Part shown: positions 10,367 to 18,572 of the stretch, piece after piece
Position numbering within the stretch: position 1 is the stretch's first letter
Layout: each line of letters opens with the position of its first letter
Origin: Pseudomonadota bacterium
GTDB lineage: Bacteria; Pseudomonadota; Gammaproteobacteria; Burkholderiales; Rhodocyclaceae
Length of the DNA stretch: 64,000 bases
Direction of reading: 5' to 3'
Assembly: GCA_018241685.1 (NCBI GenBank)
Contig: JAFEDJ010000036.1
Location: 62,001-126,000 of the forward strand
Notes under the pieces: generated by a model
Database searches by the model: none
The model's input: only the letters and a program-made list of their open reading frames with translations
Told to the model about the DNA's origin: nothing
Position numbers and translations under genes: made by a program

Positions 10367-11062
10367 ATGAACACGAAACTGCAACGCATGTCGGCCTGGA
10401 GCGCGCTGGCGTTCCTGGGCATCTTTTTCGCCGGCTGGGCCCTGCTGGGAGGATTTCTGCCGCCCCCGTCGCCCAATGCCGGCGCCGATGAGATCGCCGC
10501 CTTCTACCGCCAGGACTCCAACCTCCTTCGGGCCGGATTGGTGGTGGTCCAGTTCAGCATCGTGTTCTACTTTCCCTGGATCGCGGTGCTCTCGGCCCAG
10601 ATCAAGCGCATCCCGGGCGTTTCCCCGGTCTGCATCTACACCCAATTGATCAGCGGCCTGGGCGGCGTCGCCGCTCTGCTGCTGCCCTACTTCTTCTGGG
10701 TGGCTGCGGCCTTCCGTCCGGAGCGGGAGCCGGCCCTGCTGCTGTTGCTCAATGATCTGGGCTGGCTGGTGTTCTCGATGACTTTCGCTCCCTTCGTCGC
10801 CCAGAACCTGGCCATCGCCTTCGCCATGTTTTCCGATACTCGGCCCGAGCCGTTATTCCCGCGCTGGATGGCCTATGTCACCTTGTGGGTGGCCCTCACC
10901 TTCCTGCCAGCCGGTTTCATCCTCTTCTTCAAGAGCGGCCCCTTCGCATGGACCGGCCTGATCGGCTTCTGGATTCCCCTGGGCGCCTTCTCGGTGTGGA
11001 CCCTGGGCATGCAGGCCTTGGTACTGAAGGCCATCGCGCGACAGGAAGCGAGCAGCGCATGA
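10367..11062 (+). CDS. Hypothetical multi-pass membrane protein (paralogue of the 9517 gene)
   Basis: 231-aa protein with about six membrane segments, starting at ATG 10367 behind GCGAGGAAGC. Shared with its paralogue are a first helix followed by LPPPSP, then FRPEREPALLLLLNDLGW, PLFPRW and KSGPFAW. The stop overlaps the ATG of the oxidase III-like gene (ATGA), so the two are translationally coupled. Function unknown; a role beside the oxidase-like subunits is inferred from coupling. Confidence 0.72.
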   Translation: MNTKLQRMSAWSALAFLGIFFAGWALLGGFLPPPSPNAGADEIAAFYRQDSNLLRAGLVVVQFSIVFYFPWIAVLSAQIKRIPGVSPVCIYTQLISGLGGVAALLLPYFFWVAAAFRPEREPALLLLLNDLGWLVFSMTFAPFVAQNLAIAFAMFSDTRPEPLFPRWMAYVTLWVALTFLPAGFILFFKSGPFAWTGLIGFWIPLGAFSVWTLGMQALVLKAIARQEASSA

Positions 11063-11664
11063 TGGCCGAGCTCGGCATCGCCGGGAAGCGGGCTGCACCG
11101 CCTCCCGCCCGGGGCCATATACCGGGCGAAGCGGGGATCTGGGTCTTCGTGCTCGGCGACCTGCTGATGTTTGCGCTGGCCTTCGTCCTCTTCACCTACT
11201 ACCGCGCCGGGGATCCGGCCTTGTTTGCCGCCGGGCAGGCCACGCTCAACCAGAACTACGGCGTCATCAACACCCTGCTGCTGCTCAGCAGTTCCTGGTT
11301 CGTGGTGCTCGCGATCCACGCCGCCAAGGACCGGGCGGCGGTGCCGGCGGCGAATTTCCTCGTCCTCGCCTTCGCCTGCGGCGGCGGCTTCGTCGCCGTC
11401 AAGTTCATGGAATATGGGGAGAAGCTCCGGGCCGGCCTGAGCCTGACCACCAACGATTTCTTCATGTACTACTACGTGCTGACCGGCCTGCATTTCGCCC
11501 ACGTCGCCATCGGGATGGTGGTGCTGATCTTCCTGTGGCGGCGCTGCCGGGCAGGCATCGCCAGCGAGCGGGACATCGGCTTCCTCGAGAGCGGGGCGAC
11601 CTACTGGCACATGGTGGACGTGCTATGGATCATCCTCTTCCCACTCATTTACCTGTTGAAATAA
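11059..11664 (+). CDS. Cytochrome c oxidase subunit III-like (NorE-type) membrane protein
   Basis: 201-aa protein with five predicted helices. GEAGIWVFVLGDLLMF at the N-terminus and YYYVLTGLHFAHVAIGM and SGATYWHMVDVLWIILFP at the C-terminus are the hallmarks of heme-copper oxidase subunit III and NorE. It starts at the ATG overlapping the previous stop (a second ATG follows directly). No subunit I or II gene lies in the window, so this is an orphan subunit; NorE-like proteins can accompany nitric-oxide reductase, encoded elsewhere. Confidence 0.85.
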   Translation: MMAELGIAGKRAAPPPARGHIPGEAGIWVFVLGDLLMFALAFVLFTYYRAGDPALFAAGQATLNQNYGVINTLLLLSSSWFVVLAIHAAKDRAAVPAANFLVLAFACGGGFVAVKFMEYGEKLRAGLSLTTNDFFMYYYVLTGLHFAHVAIGMVVLIFLWRRCRAGIASERDIGFLESGATYWHMVDVLWIILFPLIYLLK

Positions 11665-11667
11665 GCC

Positions 11668-11937
11668 ATGTTCATCTATCTGCGCCACTCCACCACGCCG
11701 ATCTGGCTGCTGCTGGTGGTCGCCACCGGTCTGTCCTGGTGGCTGGGCCACGGGAACAGCGGTGAGAACCTTCGCCTGACGGCGACTGCGATGATCCTCA
11801 TTGCAGCCTTCAAGATCCGCCTGGTGGTGCGCCACTTTATGGAAGTGGGCAATGCGCCCCGGCCCCTGCAATGGCTACTCGACGCCTGGCTGGGGCTGAT
11901 GACCCTCGGCATCCTCGGGGTCTATTGGTTGCATTGA
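11668..11937 (+). CDS. Cytochrome c oxidase subunit IV-like (NorF-type) small membrane protein
   Basis: 89-aa protein with three hydrophobic segments, beginning 3 bases after the subunit III-like gene. The central FKIRLVVRHFMEV and a short C-terminal helix match the prokaryotic subunit IV / NorF pattern. It completes a norEF-like pair without catalytic subunits. Confidence 0.78.
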   Translation: MFIYLRHSTTPIWLLLVVATGLSWWLGHGNSGENLRLTATAMILIAAFKIRLVVRHFMEVGNAPRPLQWLLDAWLGLMTLGILGVYWLH

Positions 11938-11976
11938 GGGCTCGTGCGGGTCGCTACCGCCCGGTAATGCCGGGAA

Positions 11977-12165
11977 TCACCAGGCCCAGTAGGTCTTTTT
12001 GCCCTTGTCGAGGATATACGCCTATGCCACTTCGGCGAGCGTATGAATCGGATGTTCCGGCTCGGCCGTCTGCCTGCTGCGCTCGTTATCCTCGCCGGAA
12101 GACAAGGGGCTGCCGGAAAGCCAAACTGCGGAGCCGAGCAGGATCAGACCGGTTTTGATCATCAT
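11977..12165 (-). pseudogene. Small secreted peptide ORF with an in-frame amber codon
   Basis: ATGATG at 12165-12160 is preceded by a strong ribosome site, AAAGGAG (12172-12178). The first 47 codons encode a signal-like start (MMIKTGLILLGSAVWLSG) and a charged tail ending HTLAEVA at a TAG (12022-12024). The same frame continues for 14 codons (AYILDKGKKTYWAW) to a TGA at 11977, with codons that look coding. Either it is a 47-aa peptide, a nonsense-mutated 62-residue peptide, or a readthrough case. I do not recognise the family. It lies downstream of the SDR gene on the same strand. Confidence 0.5.
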
Positions 12166-12199
12166 CGCAATCTCCTTTGACTGACTTATGCGCCGGCTG

Positions 12200-12224
12200 C
12201 CAGGCGGGCCTGTCGCCCGCCTGG
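12200..12224 (-). terminator. Strong stem-loop downstream of the SDR gene
   Basis: A perfect 10-bp stem CCAGGCGGGC / GCCCGCCTGG with a 5-base loop lies 30 bases beyond the SDR stop and just before the small peptide's ribosome site. There is no U tract, so it may be a weak terminator or an mRNA-stabilising hairpin. Confidence 0.5.
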
Positions 12225-12253
12225 TGCCGGTGATGACGGTTATACCGAAAACT

Positions 12254-13135
12254 TCAAGCCGCTTTCGGACCTTCGGTCAGTAGCTTCGGCGGGCTGTCGA
12301 GATGGAAGCCGTTGAACGGCTGGGCATTCTGGTGCTGCTTGAGTTCGATCCAGCAATTGCGGGCATTCGGCGCTCCGCCGTCGACCCGGATGCAGGAACC
12401 GGTAATGAACGCCGCCCCCGGCGAGAGCAGGAAAACGATGGCTGCCGAAACCTCGGAAACGGTGCCGTAGCGCTGCATCGGGATGGTCGGCGGAAACTTC
12501 AGGATTTCCCGCTGGGCTTCGGGGGTATAGGTGTCGAAGCCGCTGCTCGCGACGCCGCCGACGGCAACGGCGTTTATCCGGACGCCTGCAGGCGCCCATT
12601 CGGAGGCGGCACTTTCGGTCAGGTTCAGCATACCGCCACGGGCGGCGCCGGAATGGGCGTAATTCGGCCAGCCGTGCCAGATGTCGGCGGTGATGTTGAC
12701 GATGTTCCCGCCATGGGCCTCCATCCAGCGCAGGTAGGTTTCGCGCATGAAGATGAAACCGCCGGTCAGGTTGTTTTTCACCACGGCTTCGAAACCCTTG
12801 GTGCTGATATCCTTCAGGGCCTTGCGATACTGGCCGCCGGCATTGTTCACCAGCGCATCAATCCGGCCGTGGGTCGCGAGGACCGCGTCGATGGTTTCGA
12901 TGACCTGGGCTTCCTCGCGGATGTCGCAAACGTGGGTGCTGACCTTGCCGCCCTCGGCTTCGATCTCGGCCTTGACGCCGGACAGCTTCTCCGGATCGCG
13001 ACCGACCAGGGCCACCGTAGCGCCCAGCGCCGACATTTCATGGGCGGTGCAGCGGCCGATACCGCTGCCGCCACCGGTGATGATGACAACCTGGCCGGCG
13101 AACAGGCCATCCTTGAAAACCGAGTTGTAGGGCAT
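12254..13135 (-). CDS. Short-chain dehydrogenase/reductase, DECR/PECR-like
   Basis: 293-aa SDR. The Rossmann motif TGGGSGIG (about residues 20-27) and NNAGG are present. The usual YxxxK site is replaced by HSGAARGGMLNLTES and then EWAPAGVRINAVAVG, the pattern of 2,4-dienoyl-CoA and trans-2-enoyl-CoA reductases, so an acyl-CoA or enoyl substrate is likely. The ATG at 13135 follows AACGGAGAAG. The C-terminal tail (from about residue 255) is longer than usual. An AT-rich inverted repeat upstream (13205-13215) may be its operator. Confidence 0.88.
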   Translation of the reverse strand: MPYNSVFKDGLFAGQVVIITGGGSGIGRCTAHEMSALGATVALVGRDPEKLSGVKAEIEAEGGKVSTHVCDIREEAQVIETIDAVLATHGRIDALVNNAGGQYRKALKDISTKGFEAVVKNNLTGGFIFMRETYLRWMEAHGGNIVNITADIWHGWPNYAHSGAARGGMLNLTESAASEWAPAGVRINAVAVGGVASSGFDTYTPEAQREILKFPPTIPMQRYGTVSEVSAAIVFLLSPGAAFITGSCIRVDGGAPNARNCWIELKQHQNAQPFNGFHLDSPPKLLTEGPKAA

Positions 13136-13188
13136 CGTCTTCTCCGTTGAGTTATTTGGGCCGTAACCTGAAATTCAGAGGACGGCCA

Positions 13189-13216
13189 CATATAGTACGA
13201 AAAACATATCATATGC
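13189..13216. promoter_or_regulatory. AT-rich inverted repeat upstream of the SDR gene
   Basis: CATATCATATG (13205-13215) is a 5-bp inverted repeat around one base, within an AT-rich patch between divergent genes. Read on the minus strand it contains ATGATATGTTT, the same 11 bases seen upstream of the MarR gene at 8940. A shared regulator is possible. Confidence 0.38.
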
Positions 13217-13335
13217 CTTAAAACGTATCCAGTGCGCTGGTAAGCCACCGGAACAAATAGTTCACCTTTGATCGTTCGAAGGGAGCCCGGAACGCTTGTT
13301 GCAGTGGTCTATACTCGAGCCAAGCGCAGCGTCAC

Positions 13336-15297
13336 ATGGAAAGCCCCATGAGTCCTCCTCAAGACAAGCGGGATATCGGTACCGACGGCTCCCCGTCGAG
13401 CGACGAGGAGACCAGCCGATCGCGGTGCCTGATGCGTGCCCTGAAAACCCTGAGCGCCGGGAACCGGATGCTGTTGCGGGCGGCGGATGAGCAGGAACTG
13501 CTGCGGGGCATGTGTCGGGTGATTGTCGATGAGGGGGGCTACTGCGCTGCCGCCGTCGGCTATGCCCGGCACGATGCGTCGAAGACCATGCCGATGGTCG
13601 CCTACGCCCTCCCGAATGAGCATCACGAAGGAGAGGATGCGTTCTTCAAGACGCTTGAATTGACCTGGGCGGATACCGAACTCGGCAATAGCGCCATGGC
13701 GACCACCATCCGCAGCGGCGCCCCCTGCATCGGCCGCAACTTGCTTACCGACCCCGATCACGCGCCATGGCGTGAAGACGCTTTGCGCTTCGGTTACGCC
13801 TCGCACACGGCCTTCCCGCTGCGGGTCGAAGGCGAGGTCATCGGTGCACTCGGCATCGCCGCGGCGGAACCGGATGCCTTTGACGACGCTGAAGTCAGGC
13901 TGTTGAACGAACTCGCCGACGACCTGGCCTACGGTATCGCGAACCTGCGGACGCGGATCAAGCATCGCGAGGCAGAAGAGACGGTCAGGCGCATGGCCTA
14001 TTACGATCCGCTGACCGGCCTGGCCAATCGCAGCTTGCTGCGCGAACAACTCCAAGTGGCGATCGCGAACGCCCGCCAGCGGCAGCATCCGTTGGGCTTG
14101 CTGGTCCTGACGATCAGCCATCTCCAGGAAATCAACGATACTCTGGGCTATCAGCAAGGCGACCGGCTGTTGCAGGCCTTCGGGGAACGCTTGCGCTTGG
14201 CGGTCAGCGAGGCGGAAACCGTGGCACGGGTTGGCGATACGGAGTTTGCCGTGCTGTTGCCCTACGGTGACGCCAGCCATGCGACGCAAACGGCGAAGCG
14301 CCTGATCGCCGCGCTCTACGAGCCGATCGAAGTCTCCGGACTTCGCCTCTACGCCCGCGGTACCATCGGCATCAGCTTGTTCCCAGGGCATGGCATCGAC
14401 GCCGACTCGTTGCTTCGCCGCGCCAGGGCGGCAATGGCCGACGCCAAACAGGGCGGACACGCCTTTGGCGTGTTCACCGCCAGCCTGGACCAGGAATGCA
14501 GCAGTCGCCTGGCGATGATGGGCGATCTGCGCGGCGCCATCGAACACAATGAACTTGTCCTGCATTACCAACCCAAGGTCCATATCGCCTCCGCCCAGAT
14601 CTGCGGGGCGGAAGCGCTGGTCCGCTGGCAGCATCCCGCCCGGGGTATGATATCCCCCACCGAATTCGTCAAACTTGCCGAATCTTCCGGTCTCATCACC
14701 CCGCTGACCTACTGGGTGCTCGAGACCGCCTTCCGACAGCGCTACATCTGGCACGAAGCGGGGGTGGAACGGCCCTTGTCGGTCAACCTGTCGGCCCACG
14801 ATCTGAAGGACCGCAAGCTGATTGGCAAAATCAAGGGGCTGTTCGACACCTGGGGAGCCCAGCCGGACTGGATTCAGTTCGAACTGACCGAAAGTGGGCT
14901 GATGGACGATCCCGTCGGTGCCCTGGAGATGCTCAAGCACCTGAAACAGCTCGGCGTCACACTGTCCATCGACGACTTCGGGACCGGTTATTCCAGCCTG
15001 AGTTACCTGCAGAAACTGCCCGTCGATACCATCAAGATCGACCAGTCCTTCGTCAGAAGCATGGTGGACAGCACCGATTCAGCGGTCATCGTGCGGTCGA
15101 CCGTGGAATTGGGGCATAACCTGAACCTGGAAGTCGTCGCCGAAGGCGTCGATAGCCAGGCGGTGTGGGATCGCTTGGCGGACCTGGGCTGCGACGTCGT
15201 CCAGGGTTACTTCGTAGGCATGCCCATGCCCGCCGAACAGTTCACCGAATGGCAAGGCAGCTCCCCCTGGGCGTCCGGCATGGCGGCACCGCATTGA
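13336..15297 (+). CDS. GAF-GGDEF-EAL protein, probable c-di-GMP phosphodiesterase
   Basis: 653-aa protein. A GAF-type sensor domain covers about residues 40-205, a GGDEF fold about 215-380 and EAL about 395-640. The GGDEF signature is degenerate (RVGDTEF), so cyclase activity is unlikely. The EAL domain keeps [25 protein letters not shown] and KIDQSFV, so it should hydrolyse c-di-GMP. The start is uncertain: ATG 13336 has no clear ribosome site and ATG 13348 has only GGAAAG. It is divergent from the SDR gene. Confidence 0.88.
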   Translation: MESPMSPPQDKRDIGTDGSPSSDEETSRSRCLMRALKTLSAGNRMLLRAADEQELLRGMCRVIVDEGGYCAAAVGYARHDASKTMPMVAYALPNEHHEGEDAFFKTLELTWADTELGNSAMATTIRSGAPCIGRNLLTDPDHAPWREDALRFGYASHTAFPLRVEGEVIGALGIAAAEPDAFDDAEVRLLNELADDLAYGIANLRTRIKHREAEETVRRMAYYDPLTGLANRSLLREQLQVAIANARQRQHPLGLLVLTISHLQEINDTLGYQQGDRLLQAFGERLRLAVSEAETVARVGDTEFAVLLPYGDASHATQTAKRLIAALYEPIEVSGLRLYARGTIGISLFPGHGIDADSLLRRARAAMADAKQGGHAFGVFTASLDQECSSRLAMMGDLRGAIEHNELVLHYQPKVHIASAQICGAEALVRWQHPARGMISPTEFVKLAESSGLITPLTYWVLETAFRQRYIWHEAGVERPLSVNLSAHDLKDRKLIGKIKGLFDTWGAQPDWIQFELTESGLMDDPVGALEMLKHLKQLGVTLSIDDFGTGYSSLSYLQKLPVDTIKIDQSFVRSMVDSTDSAVIVRSTVELGHNLNLEVVAEGVDSQAVWDRLADLGCDVVQGYFVGMPMPAEQFTEWQGSSPWASGMAAPH

Positions 15298-15462
15298 GCC
15301 GCTTGACCGGCAATTAAGGCCGCTAGACAAACTAAGTCCGCTAGCGTATTAATATTGCCGGACCATGGCTTGGCGGCCGACAGATTTCGCCCAACTGGGG
15401 CAGTTCGGTCCACCGACGATGACAAACGGGAAGCATCGACTTCCCCCCGGAACGGAGACCCA

Positions 15463-16608
15463 ATGCTGCCCCACCGCCCCATTTACGCCCCCGAACACGC
15501 ACTTTTTCGCGATACCGTGCGCCGCTTTGCCGCCGAGGAAATTGCTCCCCATTTCCAGCGCTGGGAGGAGGCCGGCATCGTCGACCGCGCCTACTGGGAC
15601 AAGGGGGGCGCCACTGGCCTGCTCTGCCCCGCCGTTCCGGAAGCCTACGGCGGCATTGGTGCCGACTTCCTCTCCAACGCCATCGTGCTCGAAGAGCTCT
15701 GGTATTCGGGGTTTTCCGGGCCGGCTGCCGATTTCTCGGTTCATAGCGATGTCTGTTGCGGCTACCTGCTCTCCTTCGGGACCGAGGAGCAAAAACGGAA
15801 ATGGCTTCCCCGCATGGTTTCGGGCGAGACGATCTGCGCCATCGCGATGACCGAACCCGGCACCGGCAGCGACCTACGGGGCATCCGCACCCGGGCCGTA
15901 CGTGAAGGCGACGAATACGTCATCAACGGCCAGAAGACCTTCATCTCCAACGGCCAGATGTGCGACCTGGTCATCGTCGTCACCCGTACCGCCCGCGATG
16001 ATGCTTCGGCCGGTCACAGCCTGATCCTCGTCGAAACCGACCGTCCCGGCTTCCGCCGTGGCCGCAATCTCGAGAAGCTCGGCCACCACGCGGCCGATAC
16101 CTCGGAGATGTTCTTCGACGACGTCCGGGTCCCCGTCACCAACCTGCTCGGCGCCGAAGGCCGGGCGATGGCCCAACTGATGAGCGAACTCCCGCAGGAG
16201 CGGCTGACCATCGCGATCCAGTCGATCGCCTCGGCGCAGAAGGCTTTCGACATCACCTGCGACTACGTCAAGCAACGCACCGCCTTTGGCAAACCGATCG
16301 CCGACATGCAGAACACCCGCTTCAAGCTGGCCGACCTCAAGGCCGAACTGGCAGTCGGTTGGTCCTTCATCGACCAGTGCCTGGCCAAGCACGTTGAAGG
16401 CCAACTTAACGGCACCGATGCCTCGATCGCCAAGCTCTGGGTCACCGAGATGCACGGCCGCCTGGTCGATCAATGTCTGCAGTTCTTCGGCGGCTACGGC
16501 TTCATGCGCGAATACGAAATCTGCCGCTTGTTTGCCGACGCCCGGGTGCTCCGCATCTACGGCGGCGCTTCCGAGATCATGCGCGAGCTGGTGTCTCGCA
16601 GCCTATAG
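15463..16608 (+). CDS. Acyl-CoA dehydrogenase
   Basis: 381-aa FAD flavoprotein of beta-oxidation type. Visible motifs are AMTEPGTGSDLRGI (about residue 129), NGQKTFISNG, the QRTAFGKPI helix and FGGYGFMREYEI. The C-terminal RIYGGASEIM has Gly where medium-chain enzymes keep the catalytic Glu. As in LCAD/isovaleryl types, the base is then probably the Glu in the helix around LPQERLTIA (inference). ATG 15463 is chosen because ACGGAGAC precedes it, although the frame is open from 15355. Substrate not determinable. Confidence 0.88.
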   Translation: MLPHRPIYAPEHALFRDTVRRFAAEEIAPHFQRWEEAGIVDRAYWDKGGATGLLCPAVPEAYGGIGADFLSNAIVLEELWYSGFSGPAADFSVHSDVCCGYLLSFGTEEQKRKWLPRMVSGETICAIAMTEPGTGSDLRGIRTRAVREGDEYVINGQKTFISNGQMCDLVIVVTRTARDDASAGHSLILVETDRPGFRRGRNLEKLGHHAADTSEMFFDDVRVPVTNLLGAEGRAMAQLMSELPQERLTIAIQSIASAQKAFDITCDYVKQRTAFGKPIADMQNTRFKLADLKAELAVGWSFIDQCLAKHVEGQLNGTDASIAKLWVTEMHGRLVDQCLQFFGGYGFMREYEICRLFADARVLRIYGGASEIMRELVSRSL

Positions 16609-16779
16609 GCGGCCATATCCGCAGAACCGCCACTTAGTTTGCACGAGTCAGTACATTTGACGATTTCATGCTCGAGCAGCCCGTTAGAGAAGGCGGTTGA
16701 TCGGCCAAGGACTAAACCGCTCTTGCGGTAGCCCTCCGATTCCGCGCGGTGGTCGCGGATAGGATGGCGCGGTTTCCTA

Positions 16780-16815
16780 CCTTGAGAACTGAAGCACTCC
16801 GCCTCGTTCTCAAGG
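16780..16815. repeat. Inverted repeat before the truncated recombinase
   Basis: Perfect 10-bp arms CCTTGAGAAC (16780-16789) and GTTCTCAAGG (16806-16815) sit 10 bases before the recombinase start. This may be an element end, a recombinase binding site or an attenuator. Confidence 0.45.
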
Positions 16816-16825
16816 AGTTGCAGCC

Positions 16826-17281
16826 ATGACCGCCTCCCCACACCCCATCAGTCCGTTGCGCCAGCGCATGATCGAGGACATGCGGATGCGCAAGCTGGGC
16901 GACAAGACCCAGACCGGGTACGTGCGCGCCGTGCGCTATTTCGCGAAGTATCTCGGGCGCTCGCCCGATACCGCGACGGTCGAGGATCTGCGGAACTACC
17001 CGCTGTACCTCGTTGATCATGGGACATCCCCCGTGTCGCTCAACGCGGCCATTTGCGGCTTGAAGTTCTTCTTCACCGTCACGCTCGACCGTCCCGAGCT
17101 GATGGCCAAGATGCAGCCGGTGCATCTGCCACGCACGTTACCGGTGATCCTGAGCCCGGACGAGGTGAAGCGCCTGATCGCGGCGGCCGGCAACCTGAAG
17201 CACCAAACCGCCCTGGCACTGGCCTATATGAGGGGGGGCTCCCTGTCAATCCCGGTCAGCCTGCCGGATTGCGCGCCATGA
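16826..17281 (+). pseudogene. Truncated tyrosine recombinase (N-terminal half)
   Basis: 151 codons. The SAM-like core-binding domain is clear (RQRMIEDMRMRKLGDKTQTGY, split here only by length, then NAAICGLKFFF and LPVILSPDEVKRLI), as in recombinases that accompany IS91-type elements. Homology stops near codon 135, where LALAYMRGG replaces the expected GAGLR-type helix. The catalytic Arg/His/Arg/Tyr half is gone and the residual frame runs into the 3' end of the methyltransferase on the other strand. The break at about 17230 is a deletion or insertion junction. Confidence 0.8.
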
Positions 17282-18119
17282 CGATCCACGCGGCACTGTC
17301 GATCATTACCGATCGCTCGCCGGGGAGGCCCGCGAAGGCAGCACGAGCCGCGGCCGATGCGCGGGTGTGGACGTCATCAGGTTGATCAGCCAGTGCACGC
17401 GACAGCGGCCCGACCTCGAGCGTCATCTTCACCGCGTCGTCGATCGCCGCGTCTCTCGTTTCGCCCTCTCCGAATGGGACGGAGGCATCGAAGGGCGCTA
17501 TAGCGATATCGGTGAAGCCGGCAGCCGTCAGGATGCGCGCCACCCGGCCCCTGTCACCGAACGAGAATGGACCAGGCGCTTCGGGATCGGGCAGCGCGCT
17601 CGTCGGGACGATGCCCTTGAGCGCACCCATCGGCAGGCGCATCCAATCGTTTTCGGCCGCACCGCGCCAGCAGACGAAAGCGACCCGCCCGCCCGGTCGG
17701 AGCGCACGTCGCATATGAGTGAACGCCCCTGTCGGGTCGTCGAAAAACATCACTCCGAAGCGCGAGAACAGGATGTCGAACGCCCCCCCTGGCAGTTCGG
17801 CGCTGCTCGCGTCGGCCACCTCGAACATAACCCGCAGATCCTGTGGCGCGAGGGCGCGTGCGCGGCCGATCAGCGCTTCGGATATGTCCACACCCAGCAC
17901 TTGCCCCTCCACGCCCACGCGGGCGGCCAGGGCTATACTCGACGCGCCCGCGCCGCAGCCAACGTCCAGCACGAGCTCGCCCTCCGCGGGCGCAGCGGCG
18001 TCGATCGCGGCCTGGCCGAACACCGACACCATGGCGTCGAGCCGGGCCTGGTGGGCGACCCAGCGCTCCCCGCTTTGACTATTCCAGTCAGCGATCTGAT
18101 CGGCATTTCTCTCTGCCAT
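17256..18119 (-). CDS. Class I SAM-dependent methyltransferase (UbiE-like)
   Basis: 287-aa methyltransferase with motif I VLDVGCGAGASSIALA (about residue 52), GQVLGVDIS and RALRPGGRVAFVCWR. The start at 18119 has a near-perfect AAGGAGGA 5 bases upstream; the longer frame to 18200 lacks one. The acceptor is unknown. It sits in a block bounded by a broken recombinase and a relaxase remnant and was probably acquired. Confidence 0.85.
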   Translation of the reverse strand: MAERNADQIADWNSQSGERWVAHQARLDAMVSVFGQAAIDAAAPAEGELVLDVGCGAGASSIALAARVGVEGQVLGVDISEALIGRARALAPQDLRVMFEVADASSAELPGGAFDILFSRFGVMFFDDPTGAFTHMRRALRPGGRVAFVCWRGAAENDWMRLPMGALKGIVPTSALPDPEAPGPFSFGDRGRVARILTAAGFTDIAIAPFDASVPFGEGETRDAAIDDAVKMTLEVGPLSRALADQPDDVHTRASAAARAAFAGLPGERSVMIDSAAWIVMARNPAG

Positions 18120-18200
18120 GACATCCTCCTTGTTCAGCGTGGGCACATTGGCGAAAGCCGGGGCTTCCAAGACCATGCGATCCATGCGGCCTACAGGCAA

Positions 18201-18369
18201 TCACGGCTTGCGCGCGTCTGCCTTCATAAAGTCGTTCCGATGCGCGTGTACGAAGTCCTCGACCGACATCGGCGGTACCCCGGTCAGCAGGCTCACATCG
18301 CCCGAGGATCGGTCGTATCGGCCGTCCCGATGTAGCAGTGCCATCGACTCCAGATGCGCGACCACATGT
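18201..18369 (-). pseudogene. 3' remnant of an NmrA-like/SDR NAD(P)-binding protein
   Basis: About 55 codons ending at TGA 18201. The text HLESMALLHRDGRYDR and LTGVPPMSVEDFVHAHR matches the usual C-terminus of NmrA-type atypical SDR proteins. No N-terminus or Rossmann motif exists upstream; the sequence changes to the ICMT fragment at about 18370. Confidence 0.6.
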
Positions 18370-18489
18370 TCAGATGCCGAAAGAGCGCAGGCTGACGAAC
18401 TGCTCCGCCGCCAGCCCCAACAGCAGCGCTCCGAGATAGACAAAGGACGGAGGGAAGCGCACACCGGCGCTGTCGCGTTCATCACCCAT
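18370..18489 (-). pseudogene. 5' remnant of an isoprenylcysteine carboxyl methyltransferase-type gene
   Basis: 39-codon ORF with a good ribosome site (GGAGG, 6-base spacing). The peptide GVRFPPSFVYLGALLLGL is the characteristic first membrane helix of ICMT-family proteins; the gene then stops in a fused sequence. It is the front piece of a deletion scar whose back piece is the NmrA-like tail. Confidence 0.6.
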
Positions 18490-18511
18490 GCTCATCCTCC
18501 AATCTGCGCTC

Positions 18512-18571
18512 TCAAACCAGCATCAATTGCTGGGCCGAGATACCCGTCATCGTGCCTTCCGTATTTCCCAA
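18512..18571 (-). pseudogene. Tail of a second thioredoxin-reductase-like gene
   Basis: The minus strand reads GTMTGISAQQLMLV and stop, nearly the same as the GATAGISAQQSMLA tail of the oxidoreductase at 19007. Only about 20 codons remain. The DNA differs from the intact copy, so it is the relic of a paralogue, not a fresh duplication. Confidence 0.5.
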
Positions 18572-18572
18572 G

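Noticed and set aside
11871..12158. 95-codon plus-strand frame after the subunit IV-like gene
   Set aside because: It overlaps the subunit IV gene in another frame, has no ribosome site, and lies antisense to the better supported small peptide.
5154..16608. Stop-codon reassignment as an explanation for the in-frame TAG/TAA cases
   Set aside because: Many intact genes here end normally at TAG, TAA and TGA, so a global code change is not supported; the three cases are treated as local.
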